This document shows, in pieces, positions 1-6,094 of a stretch of DNA of 8,589 nt. The notes under the pieces were generated by a model. It was not told the origin of the DNA and searched no databases. It saw nothing but the letters and a program-made list of their open reading frames with translations. This stretch comes from an uncultured Gammaproteobacteria bacterium (GTDB taxonomy: Bacteria > Pseudomonadota > Gammaproteobacteria > SZUA-140). Every line of letters starts with the position of its first letter. Positions within the stretch are counted from its first letter, which is position 1. A program made the translations under genes and the position numbers. The stretch is taken from contig CALZIG010000157.1 in NCBI GenBank assembly GCA_945787585.1, forward strand, positions 1-8,589. Reading direction: 5' to 3'.

Positions 1-141
1 ACCGCCAAATTTTGATCGCCACTTGTAAAAGCTGGCGCTGCTCATGCCGTGCTCCCGGCACAGAGCGGGGACCGGTGTGCCAGACTCGGCCTGTTTCAGA
101 ATCGCCAGAATCTGGCTGTCATTATATCTTGATGTTTTCAT
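1..141 (-). CDS. IS3-family transposase OrfA, N-terminal part (runs off the left edge)
   Basis: OrfA is the DNA-binding protein of IS3-family elements; the full transposase is normally made by frameshifting from orfA into orfB. Forty-seven codons are visible from the ATG at 139-141, starting MKTSRYNDSQILAILKQAES. The segment CREHGMSSASFYKWRSKFGG (residues 28-47) matches the helix-turn-helix of the HTH_Tnp_1 type seen in IS3 OrfA proteins (pattern LCRxHGxSxAxFYxWRxKFGG). The start is supported by an AAGGAG ribosome binding site about 8 bases upstream. No stop or frameshift is visible, so the part seen looks intact. Whether the element is active cannot be judged from one end. Confidence 0.88.
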   Translation of the reverse strand, partial: MKTSRYNDSQILAILKQAESGTPVPALCREHGMSSASFYKWRSKFGG

Positions 142-213
142 GCAGAATCTCCTTTGTGCAGTTTACGAGAAAATTCTACTTTTGAGGTCAACTATTTTTA
201 GGGATGATTACCA
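1..213 (-). mobile_element. IS3-family insertion sequence, left-edge partial (5' end of the element)
   Basis: This is the transposase-start end of an insertion sequence; the rest lies outside the window to the left. The support is an OrfA of IS3-family type starting at 141 and pointing left, with a non-coding terminal stretch to its right. Read on the minus strand, the terminal stretch begins TGGTAATCATCCCTAAAAAT, and an element starting with TG fits the IS3 family. I place the outer boundary at about 213. From there rightward a different reading frame, with a signal peptide, begins and is interrupted at exactly this point. The other end, the matching inverted repeat and any target duplication cannot be seen, so the boundary is uncertain by a few bases and the IS group is not assigned. 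Confidence 0.75.
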
Positions 214-337
214 TTAGGTATTCATGCTTGCTAACAGATGGGGTTAATTGCGACTCAGCAATTGCGGCAAATGGAAACATCATTGCCAATATGGCAATAA
301 CAACCACTCTACCCTTAAAAACAAAATAATTAGCCAT
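188..337 (-). pseudogene. 5' end of an exported-protein gene interrupted by the IS end
   Basis: From the ATG at 335-337 a frame reads leftward for 49 codons. Its first 41 codons lie in host DNA; the rest is IS terminus, ending at a TGA at 188-190. The protein starts MANYFVFKGR, then has a hydrophobic run VVVIAILAMMFPFAA and a likely signal peptidase I site AIA|ES at residue 27, followed by a short polar stretch (QLTPSVSKHEYL). This is a textbook Sec signal peptide, so the original product was probably periplasmic or outer-membrane. The mature part is too short to identify. The ribosome binding site is weak (TAAGAA). The remainder of the gene should lie beyond the IS, left of the window. The alternative is a short spurious frame that resembles a signal peptide, but the abrupt junction at 213 argues for interruption. 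Confidence 0.6.
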
Positions 338-500
338 AATTCTTAGATGAATACCCTATAATTATTTCTTTACTTATGAATGAAAGCGCTATACATGAAT
401 AACATGGATTCAACGCTTTAATCACAATATTTTTAACTGCGATAGACAACGCTACTAATACTCATGATTCTAAAAGAATTGAGAGTAGTATCAAAAATTT

Positions 501-540
501 GTCACTTAACTGAGCAGCATCGCTGCTGTTCAGTGATGAC
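501..540 (-). terminator. Strong stem-loop after the small gene, likely terminator
   Basis: A long imperfect hairpin lies 25-64 bases beyond the stop of the gene at 565-876. Its arms are GTCA(501-504)/TGAC(537-540), ACTGA/TCAGT and GCAGC/GCTGC, with the 3-base loop ATC at 519-521 and small bulges. On the minus strand it is followed about 4 bases later by ATTTTT. This fits an intrinsic terminator for the minus-strand gene, although the T-run is not directly attached to the stem. It could also be an RNA-stabilising stem. Confidence 0.5.
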
Positions 541-564
541 TTATCAACAAAGGTTAATCTGCTA

Positions 565-876
565 TTAATCTTCGTCTACAGTCTCATCCTCACCTGTCCA
601 GCCAGCTAATTTAGACTTGGCTATTGCTTCACCGTGAATCCTTTCGTGACGGGCTCTAAGATCCGCCGGTAATTTGCTAACGAGACAACCATACTTATCC
701 CATTCATCATTTACTTGGTCCAATAAAACTTCGATCCGCCCCCTATTCCACCCTTCACAAGTTTCTGATTCTGGAATAAGTTCGAAAACCCAGGCATCTC
801 GAACAACTTTGCCTATACTCGTCATGCCACCCTGCAAATCTTTATCTACGCCAACATATGTGTCTGGTCTTGTCAT
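565..876 (-). CDS. Conserved-looking small soluble protein of unknown function (103 aa)
   Basis: I do not recognise a characterised function. The protein begins MTRPDTYVGVDKDLQGG and is hydrophilic, rich in charged residues, with no signal peptide or membrane segment. Tryptophans and glycines are spread evenly, and there are two cysteines (C40, C64). The segment RHERIH contains an HExxH pattern at residues 77-81, which is the zincin metal-site signature, but the protein is far smaller than usual zinc proteases, so this may be chance. The tail (residues 94-103) is acidic. I chose the ATG at 874-876 because AGAGA lies about 9 bases upstream. In-frame ATGs at 885 and 924 are possible (106 and 119 residues), but the one at 924 has no ribosome binding site and lies in a hairpin. 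The gene has its own likely promoter at 948-976 and a hairpin after the stop, so it appears to be transcribed separately from spoVR upstream. Confidence 0.75.
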   Translation of the reverse strand: MTRPDTYVGVDKDLQGGMTSIGKVVRDAWVFELIPESETCEGWNRGRIEVLLDQVNDEWDKYGCLVSKLPADLRARHERIHGEAIAKSKLAGWTGEDETVDED

Positions 877-905
877 TTTTACCATTCTCTTTGAAAATAA
901 GCCCA

Positions 906-922
906 GCTCAGATAACCTGAGC
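906..922 (-). repeat. Short hairpin in the leader of the small gene
   Basis: A perfect 6-base inverted repeat GCTCAG/CTGAGC surrounds the 5-base loop ATAAC. It lies between the predicted transcription start (about 941) and the preferred start codon at 876, so it would form in the 5' leader of the mRNA. It also covers the alternative upstream ATG at 924, which argues against that start. Confidence 0.4.
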
Positions 923-947
923 ATCGACGCTAGTTTACGGAACTACT

Positions 948-976
948 ATCTTATTTCAAACTAATATAGGTGGCAA
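948..976 (-). promoter_or_regulatory. Sigma-70-type promoter for the small gene
   Basis: On the minus strand, TTGCCA (971-976) is followed by a 17-base spacer and TAAGAT (948-953). The -35 has 5 of 6 and the -10 has 4 of 6 consensus bases at ideal spacing, so transcription would start near 941. A small inverted repeat, TGGC-AAAA-GCCA (971-982), overlaps the -35 box and could be an operator or chance. No other gene lies between it and the 565-876 gene. Confidence 0.55.
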
Positions 977-990
977 AAGCCATTAATCGC

Positions 991-1009
991 CTAAAACTGA
1001 CCATGTCAG
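991..1009 (-). terminator. Weak candidate terminator after spoVR
   Basis: On the minus strand the sequence reads CTGAC-ATG-GTCAG followed directly by TTTT. The stem is only 5 bp and the hairpin lies about 108 bases after the spoVR stop. It is the only stem followed by Ts in the gap between spoVR and the next gene. The same bases are just upstream of the small gene's -35 box, so an operator role is equally possible. Confidence 0.25.
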
Positions 1010-1116
1010 CGATCAGGCTTTATCGACCAATAACGAATTGTGGGTGATATAGAAGCCCTCCAGACCTTGTAGGACTTTAGTGTTTCGCCTCAAATCACTC
1101 AAAATAGAAAGCCTAT

Positions 1117-2622
1117 CTAAACCTGTGATCCGGCAACACACTCATGCGTCTGCTGAATACTTTCCTCTTCATCTGGTGCTTCTATCCGTACCGTGAAGCC
1201 CCATAATCTGGAAAGATGCTTGAGCACTTCATCGGTGTCATCATTGAGCGGACGACGATTATAAGGCGTATATCTTAATGTCAAAGAACGATCTCCCCGC
1301 AAGTCAACATTATGCACCTGTAGATTAGGCTCACGCGAGCCTAGATTATATTGCTCTGCCAGTGCACTGCGGATATAACGATAACCCGCTTCATCATGGA
1401 TCGCCGATACATTTAACATATTTTCTTTATCATCATCGAGAATAGAAAAGAGCTTAAGTTCTCGAATCAAATGTGGCGAGAGGTACTGCAAAATAAAACT
1501 CTCATCCTTAAAATTACGCATCGCAAAATCGAGTGTCTTTTGCCAGTCACTGCCCGCAATCTCAGGAAACCACTCACGATCTTCATCGGTTGGACACTCA
1601 CAGATACGACGAATATCCTGCATCATGTTAAACCCAAGAGTATAGGGATTGATACCTGAAAAATAGGGGCTATCAAAAGGCGGCTGATAAACCACATTAG
1701 TGTGTGCCTGCAGGAATTCAATCATGAACCCATCGGTCACCAGTTTCTCGTCATAAAGCTGATTAAGAATAGTGTAGTGCCAAAAAGTGGCCCATCCTTC
1801 ATTCATCACCTGAGTCTGACGCTGCGGATAGAAGTACTGCGCGATCTTACGCACAATACGAATAATCTCACGCTGCCACTTCTCCAGTAACGGTGCGTTC
1901 TTCTCAATAAAATAGAGGATGTTCTCCTGCGGTTCTATAGGCCAGCGCGATGCATCACTTTGCGCATGATCCTTATCTGGATACGTTGGCAAGGTACGCC
2001 ACAGGTCATTAATCTGCGACTGCATATAGGTCTCACGCTCTGACTGGCGACGCTCTTCATCCACCAGTGTTAAACGCTGCGGACGTTTATAACGATCAAC
2101 ACCGTAATTCATCAAGGCATGACAGGAATCAAGCAACATCTCGACTTCTGTTTCACCGTAACGTTGCTCGCACTTCTTAATATAGTTACGAGCAAATAAC
2201 AGATAATCAACAATTGAGTCAGCATTGGTCCAGGTCTGAAAAAGATAATTATTTTTGAAAAAAGAGTTATGGCCATATGAGGCGTGAGCGATCACCAGGG
2301 CCTGCATTGTCATCGTATTCTCTTCCATCAGATACGCAATACAGGGATTTGAATTGATCACAATTTCATAGGCAAGGCCCATGTGCCCACGCCGATAACG
2401 CTGCTCAACCCCCAGAAACTGTTTGCCAAACGACCAGTGATGGTACCCGACAGGCATACCGACGGTGGAATAGGCATCCATCATCTGCTCTGCAGTGATT
2501 ACCTCAATCTGATTGGGATAGGTGTCCAGTCCAAAGTTGGCTGCGACCCTTGAAATCTCACAGTCATAATGATCGAGTAATTCAAAAGTCCACTCAGAAC
2601 CTTCAGAGATATAACTGCTCAT
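1117..2622 (-). CDS. spoVR: SpoVR family protein (YcgB-like)
   Basis: The 501-residue product matches the SpoVR/YcgB family in length (E. coli YcgB is about 510) and sequence. Recognisable blocks are [10 protein letters not shown] (about 58-67), an [15 protein letters not shown] block (111-125), NEGWATFWH (274-282) and [10 protein letters not shown] (322-331). The family is cytoplasmic; in Bacillus subtilis SpoVR is needed for spore cortex formation, while in non-sporing proteobacteria it belongs to a stationary-phase/stress module with PrkA and YeaH, and its chemistry is not established. Conserved His and Glu residues (H61, H62, H113, H118, E275, H282) could form a metal site; this is inference. 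The ATG at 2620-2622 is preferred because it overlaps the yeaH stop as ATGA, indicating translational coupling, with GAGAAG upstream. A GTG two codons earlier (2628) is the alternative. The gene is last in the operon. Confidence 0.96.
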   Translation of the reverse strand: MSSYISEGSEWTFELLDHYDCEISRVAANFGLDTYPNQIEVITAEQMMDAYSTVGMPVGYHHWSFGKQFLGVEQRYRRGHMGLAYEIVINSNPCIAYLMEENTMTMQALVIAHASYGHNSFFKNNYLFQTWTNADSIVDYLLFARNYIKKCEQRYGETEVEMLLDSCHALMNYGVDRYKRPQRLTLVDEERRQSERETYMQSQINDLWRTLPTYPDKDHAQSDASRWPIEPQENILYFIEKNAPLLEKWQREIIRIVRKIAQYFYPQRQTQVMNEGWATFWHYTILNQLYDEKLVTDGFMIEFLQAHTNVVYQPPFDSPYFSGINPYTLGFNMMQDIRRICECPTDEDREWFPEIAGSDWQKTLDFAMRNFKDESFILQYLSPHLIRELKLFSILDDDKENMLNVSAIHDEAGYRYIRSALAEQYNLGSREPNLQVHNVDLRGDRSLTLRYTPYNRRPLNDDTDEVLKHLSRLWGFTVRIEAPDEEESIQQTHECVAGSQV

Positions 2623-3884
2623 GACCACTGCTTCTCAAAAAGTTTACGGAAGACCGGATAGATATCAGCGTTATCACTGATAGTCTGAGTCGCAAAGTTA
2701 TTATAGACATCTGAAACCTTCTGATACTCGTCCCACAGATCGCCAGTAGAACCATCCTCTGTCACCTCTACATAGGCGTAATACTGCAGATAAGGCATGA
2801 TCGATTCCAGCAGCATGTCCCGACAGGTATGAGAATCATCGGCCCAGTTGTCACCGTCCGATGCCTGTGCAGCGTAGATATTCCAGTCACTCGTTGGATA
2901 ACGCTCGTGGATGATATCGCACATCATTTTAATTGCACTAGAGACCACTGTCCCGCCGGTCTCCCTCGAATAAAAGAACTCTTCTTCATCAACCTCTTTG
3001 GCAATTGTATGATGACGTATAAACACAACTTCAATGCGTTCATAAGAACGGGTCAGAAATAAATAGAGCAATGTAAAAAAACGCTTGGCAATCTCTTTTT
3101 CAAACTTTCCCATCGAGCCAGAGACATCCATCAAACAGAACATCACCGCCTGACTCGTCGGAATGGGTTCATCAATGCGATTGTTATAACGCAGATCAAA
3201 GGTATCGATAAATGGTACCTTGCGAATCCTGCGCTTTAATTCCTTTATCTCATCACGAAGGGCAATTACTAGCGGATCATCATCGAGCGACTTTTCTAGC
3301 AGCAGTGCTAATTCTTCTTCAGCTTCATGTAAGCGGCGTGATGGTGAGGCGGTCAGTGCGATACGTCTCGCTAATGCACCTTTCATTGAACGGATAACGC
3401 TAATATTTGATGGGTTACCATGTGAAGTATAACCGGCACGAATTTTTTTGAACTGCACTTCACGCGTCAACTGAGTCTTGATCATGCTTGGCAATTCAAG
3501 GTCTTCAAAAAAGAGGTCCATGAATTCATCACGTGACAATGAAAAGGAAAAGTCATCCTCCCCTTCACCGCTATCGCTCGCTTTTTTACCGCCACTCCCC
3601 GCCCCGCCTTGTGGGCGCGCTATCTGATCACCCGTCACAAATTCTTCATTACCGGGATAAACCTGCTCTTGGCGACCACCACGACCGGTGCCAAAGGTTG
3701 GCTCCGCGATGTCTTTAGCGGGAATATTGATCTTCTCACCGTGCTCCATATCGGTGATACTACGTTTCGAGACCGCCTCTTCAACCGCATGCTTGAGATG
3801 CTTTTTATAACGGCGAATGAATTTCTGGCGATTTACTGCACTTTTATTCTTACCGTTGACACGCCTGTCGATAACCTGAGTCAC
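2619..3884 (-). CDS. yeaH: DUF444 / YeaH family protein with a VWA-like domain
   Basis: The 421-residue product is full length for YeaH (E. coli about 427). The N-terminal third is basic, then comes a flexible Gly-rich region (about 64-105: [16 protein letters not shown]). A charged helical, possibly coiled-coil segment spans about 183-222. The C-terminal half is a von Willebrand A-like domain with a complete MIDAS metal-site pattern: DVSGS (D253, S255, S257), GGT (T312) and SDGD (D343). In E. coli, yeaH is co-transcribed with yeaG and belongs to the starvation response; a molecular role is not settled. An adaptor or partner for the AAA+ protein PrkA is plausible, since AAA+ and MIDAS-VWA pairs are common, but that is inference. 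The start is supported by AAGGTG just upstream. The gene begins 31 bases after the prkA stop and overlaps spoVR by 4 bases. Confidence 0.96.
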   Translation of the reverse strand: MTQVIDRRVNGKNKSAVNRQKFIRRYKKHLKHAVEEAVSKRSITDMEHGEKINIPAKDIAEPTFGTGRGGRQEQVYPGNEEFVTGDQIARPQGGAGSGGKKASDSGEGEDDFSFSLSRDEFMDLFFEDLELPSMIKTQLTREVQFKKIRAGYTSHGNPSNISVIRSMKGALARRIALTASPSRRLHEAEEELALLLEKSLDDDPLVIALRDEIKELKRRIRKVPFIDTFDLRYNNRIDEPIPTSQAVMFCLMDVSGSMGKFEKEIAKRFFTLLYLFLTRSYERIEVVFIRHHTIAKEVDEEEFFYSRETGGTVVSSAIKMMCDIIHERYPTSDWNIYAAQASDGDNWADDSHTCRDMLLESIMPYLQYYAYVEVTEDGSTGDLWDEYQKVSDVYNNFATQTISDNADIYPVFRKLFEKQWS

Positions 3885-3915
3885 ATGAACACCTTGTCAT
3901 TACTGCACAGCAGGA

Positions 3916-5838
3916 TCAGGAAGATTTACGTGTGCGTAAATGCCACTCACATAGTAATCGCACCTGTTTCGGTGTATAGCCTTTGGCTACCATACGATCA
4001 ATAAATTCCTGATGTTTTTTCTGATCCTCAGATGACGCCTGCGCATTGAATGAGATCACTGGCAATATATCTTCGGTATTGGAAAACATCTTCTTTTCAA
4101 TCACCGTACGCATCTTTTCAAAGCTGGTCCATGAGGGATTCAACCCTTCATTATTAGCCCGAGCACGTAGCGTGAAGTTAACAATCTCATTGCGGAAGTC
4201 CTTAGGGTTACTGATACCCGCAGGCTTCTCAATCTTCTCCAGTTCATCATTCAGGGCTGCGCGATCGAACATCTCACCCGTATCGGGATCCCTGAATTCG
4301 CCATCCTGAATCCAGAAATCAGCGTAAGTGACGTAACGGTCAAAGATGTTCTGTCCAAACTCTGCGTAAGATTCAAGATATGCGGTCTGTATCTCTTTAG
4401 AAATAAATTCACTGTAATTGGAAGCCAAATAGCCCTTGATAAAGGCCAGGTATCGTTCTGCCGTCTCAGGTGGAAACTGCATCTGCTCAATCTGTTGTTC
4501 CAGAATATAGAGCAGGTGAACTGGATTGGCGGCAACTTCCGAATGGTCATAATTAAATACTTTTGACAGAATCTTGAATGCGAAACGTGTTGAAAGCCCT
4601 GTCATCCCCTCATCCGGCCCGGCACTGTCTCTGTACTCCTGATATGACTTCGCCTTCGGATCGACATCCTTAAGATTTTCCCCATCATAGACCCGCATTT
4701 TGGAATAGATACTCGAGTTTTCTGGTTCAATCAGACGTGTTAACACCGCAAACTGTGCCATCATTTTTAATGTATCCGGGGCACAAGGGGATGATGACAA
4801 CGAACTGTTGATCAGCAACTTCTCATAGATCTTCACTTCTTCGGAGACACGCAAACAATAAGGCACTTTGACGATATAGATACGATCGAGAAAAGCCTCA
4901 TTATTCTTGTTGTTCTTGAACGACTGCCATTCAGATTCATTAGAATGCGCCAGAATGGTACCAGTAAAGGGTATCGCAGGAAACCCTTCCGTCCCTTTGT
5001 AGTTACCCTCCTGAGTTGCGGTCAAGAGTGGGTGCAGTACTTTTATCGGTGCCTTAAACATTTCGACAAATTCAAGCAACCCCTGGTTGGCGAGGCAAAG
5101 ACCACCGGAATAACTATAAGCATCCGGGTCATCCTGTGAAAACTCCTCCAGTTTGCGAATGTCAACCTTACCCACCAGCGATGAAATATCCTGGTTGTTC
5201 TCGTCGCCCGGCTCAGTTTTCGCAATGCCCACTTGCTTCATCACGGAGGGGTTAAGACGCACTACCCGAAAGTTAGAAATATCACCGTTAAATTCATGTA
5301 AACGTTTGACCGCCCATGGTGACATCACACCGGGCAGATAGCGTTTATCAATACCGTAGTCTTCGGCAAGGATCTGGGCATCTTCCTGTGGTGAAAAGAG
5401 ACTAAGTGGAGATTCATTCACTGGCGACCCCTTAATAGCATAAAAGGGTACTTTCTCCATCAATGATTTAAGCTTCTCTGCCAATGATGACTTACCACCA
5501 CCGACCGGACCCAGCAGATAAAGAATCTGTTTCTTCTCTTCGAGGCCCTGCGCCGCATGACGGTAAAAAGAAACGATTTGTTCGACGGTCTCTTCCATGC
5601 CGTAAAACTCTCTGAATGCGGGATAGACTTTGATCATCTTATTAGAAAAGATACGGCTGTAGCGCGCATCTTTTCGGGTGTCCACCATTTCGGGTTCACC
5701 GATAGCAAGTAACATCCGTTCTGCGGAAGTGGCATAGGCACTGGGGTCATCTTTACAGATATCCAGAAATGCTTGCAGGCTCATCTCTTCTTCCTGAGCC
5801 TCTTCATAACGAGATTGATATTCGTCGAATATAGTCAT
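3916..5838 (-). CDS. prkA: PrkA family serine protein kinase / AAA+ ATPase (YeaG)
   Basis: The 640-residue product matches PrkA/YeaG over its whole length (E. coli YeaG about 644). The N-terminal half is the PrkA AAA-type domain with the Walker A motif GPVGGGKS at 110-117, a GLLEFVEMFK block at 253-262 typical of the family, and FTGTILAHSNESEW (291-304) containing a sensor-like Asn. The C-terminal part (roughly 385-640) is the PrkA C-terminal domain with distant kinase resemblance. E. coli YeaG is described as a Ser/Thr kinase that helps survival during sustained nitrogen starvation; for the Bacillus homologue an ATP-dependent protease activity has also been argued, so the biochemistry is debated. 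It is cytoplasmic, with no signal or membrane segment. The start is supported by GAGGTGA 5 bases upstream. It is first gene of prkA-yeaH-spoVR, preceded by a structured 256-base leader and promoter region. Confidence 0.97.
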   Translation of the reverse strand: MTIFDEYQSRYEEAQEEEMSLQAFLDICKDDPSAYATSAERMLLAIGEPEMVDTRKDARYSRIFSNKMIKVYPAFREFYGMEETVEQIVSFYRHAAQGLEEKKQILYLLGPVGGGKSSLAEKLKSLMEKVPFYAIKGSPVNESPLSLFSPQEDAQILAEDYGIDKRYLPGVMSPWAVKRLHEFNGDISNFRVVRLNPSVMKQVGIAKTEPGDENNQDISSLVGKVDIRKLEEFSQDDPDAYSYSGGLCLANQGLLEFVEMFKAPIKVLHPLLTATQEGNYKGTEGFPAIPFTGTILAHSNESEWQSFKNNKNNEAFLDRIYIVKVPYCLRVSEEVKIYEKLLINSSLSSSPCAPDTLKMMAQFAVLTRLIEPENSSIYSKMRVYDGENLKDVDPKAKSYQEYRDSAGPDEGMTGLSTRFAFKILSKVFNYDHSEVAANPVHLLYILEQQIEQMQFPPETAERYLAFIKGYLASNYSEFISKEIQTAYLESYAEFGQNIFDRYVTYADFWIQDGEFRDPDTGEMFDRAALNDELEKIEKPAGISNPKDFRNEIVNFTLRARANNEGLNPSWTSFEKMRTVIEKKMFSNTEDILPVISFNAQASSEDQKKHQEFIDRMVAKGYTPKQVRLLCEWHLRTRKSS

Positions 5839-5847
5839 GATTCACCT

Positions 5848-5867
5848 CATTACCCGGAGCAGTAATG
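5848..5867 (-). promoter_or_regulatory. Stem-loop directly in front of the prkA ribosome binding site
   Basis: A perfect 6-base inverted repeat CATTAC/GTAATG encloses 8 bases. In the prkA mRNA its 3' arm ends at the first G of the ribosome binding sequence GAGGTGA, 10 bases before the ATG. A stem here could limit or tune ribosome access, or bind a protein or small RNA. The stem is AT-rich and short, so its stability would be modest. Confidence 0.45.
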
Positions 5868-5873
5868 CGTTCC

Positions 5874-5888
5874 AGGTTTTATTAACCT
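5874..5888. repeat. Inverted repeat AGGTT-N5-AACCT in the prkA leader
   Basis: A perfect 5-base inverted repeat with a 5-base spacer lies 35-50 bases upstream of the prkA start. It may be an operator or a second small stem in the leader RNA. The AT-rich context makes chance possible. Confidence 0.3.
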
Positions 5889-5929
5889 TAATATTAATAT
5901 CGGCCATACAAATCGTTTCTGAGCTATAT

Positions 5930-5948
5930 TTGACGCTAAATACGTCAA
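5930..5948. repeat. Inverted repeat TTGACG-N7-CGTCAA upstream of prkA
   Basis: A perfect 6-base inverted repeat with a 7-base spacer lies about 92-110 bases before the prkA start. It shares the TTGAC/GTCAA half-site with the repeat at 6004-6029. Two such dyads in one upstream region suggest binding by a dimeric regulator, not identified here. No good -10 box is found at proper distance from its TTGACG. Confidence 0.4.
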
Positions 5949-5998
5949 TATTCTGTCTTCCTGTCCACTGTTATCTGTATGGCGCGCTGATCTGCAAA

Positions 5999-6028
5999 AT
6001 TAATTTGACGGCTTCACACTCCTGTCAA
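5999..6028 (-). promoter_or_regulatory. Possible sigma-70-type promoter of prkA
   Basis: On the minus strand, a perfect -35 TTGACA (6023-6028) is followed after 18 bases by ATTAAT (5999-6004), which matches 4 of 6 -10 bases. Transcription would start near 5992, leaving a leader of about 150 bases. Both boxes overlap the TTTGAC/GTCAAA dyad, so a protein bound there would block this promoter. Confidence 0.4.
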
Positions 6029-6029
6029 A
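6004..6029. repeat. Inverted repeat TTTGAC-N14-GTCAAA upstream of prkA
   Basis: A perfect 6-base inverted repeat with a 14-base spacer. It is the second TTGAC/GTCAA dyad in this intergenic region; the other is at 5930-5948. It overlaps the candidate -35 and -10 boxes and lies downstream of the sigma-54-type promoter, positions that suit a repressor site. The different spacer lengths (14 and 7) weaken the case for one shared regulator. Confidence 0.4.
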
Positions 6030-6054
6030 CTAAAGCGATACTGAGATAGTTATC

Positions 6055-6070
6055 TGCATGAATCAGGCCA
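6055..6070 (-). promoter_or_regulatory. Sigma-54 (RpoN)-type promoter for prkA-yeaH-spoVR
   Basis: The minus strand reads TGGCCTGATTCATGCA. Compared with the RpoN consensus TGGCACG-N4-TTGCA it keeps TGGC, the G at consensus position 7 and TGCA, with the essential GG and GC separated by exactly 10 bases; 9 of 12 informative bases agree. It lies 25 bases after the preceding gene's stop and points at prkA, giving a transcription start near 6045 and a leader of about 200 bases. E. coli yeaGH is known to be sigma-54/NtrC dependent, which supports the call. No convincing NtrC dyad was found upstream; only a lone TGCACC half-site at 6143-6148 is visible. Confidence 0.5.
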
Positions 6071-6078
6071 CCTTGGCC
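6066..6078 (-). terminator. GC-rich hairpin after the DUF547 gene
   Basis: The inverted repeat GGCCA-AGG-TGGCC begins about 17 bases after the stop of the DUF547 gene. It has a tight 3-base loop but no T-run on the minus strand, so it is at best a weak or factor-assisted terminator. Part of it doubles as the -24 element of the candidate sigma-54 promoter. Confidence 0.3.
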
Positions 6079-6094
6079 ATATAAGATAAGATCA

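Noticed and set aside
217..355. Inverted pair GGTATTCAT (217-225) and ATGAATACC (347-355) as insertion-sequence ends or a target duplication
   Set aside because: Both copies lie in host DNA on one side of the IS end and are inverted, not direct; a 9-base match in AT-rich DNA is likely chance.
674..964. Plus-strand 96-codon frame opposite the small gene
   Set aside because: It is the antisense shadow of the 565-876 gene, covers its promoter, and its translation is low-complexity and unlike any known protein.
3609..4004. Plus-strand 131-codon frame spanning the prkA-yeaH junction
   Set aside because: It is antisense to two well-supported genes and its translation shows no domain; open by chance in the complementary frame.
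5837..6049. Plus-strand 70-codon hydrophobic reading frame opposite the prkA leader
   Set aside because: It lies wholly in the promoter/leader region of prkA, has no ribosome binding site I can see and no recognisable family; its hydrophobicity follows from AT-rich DNA.
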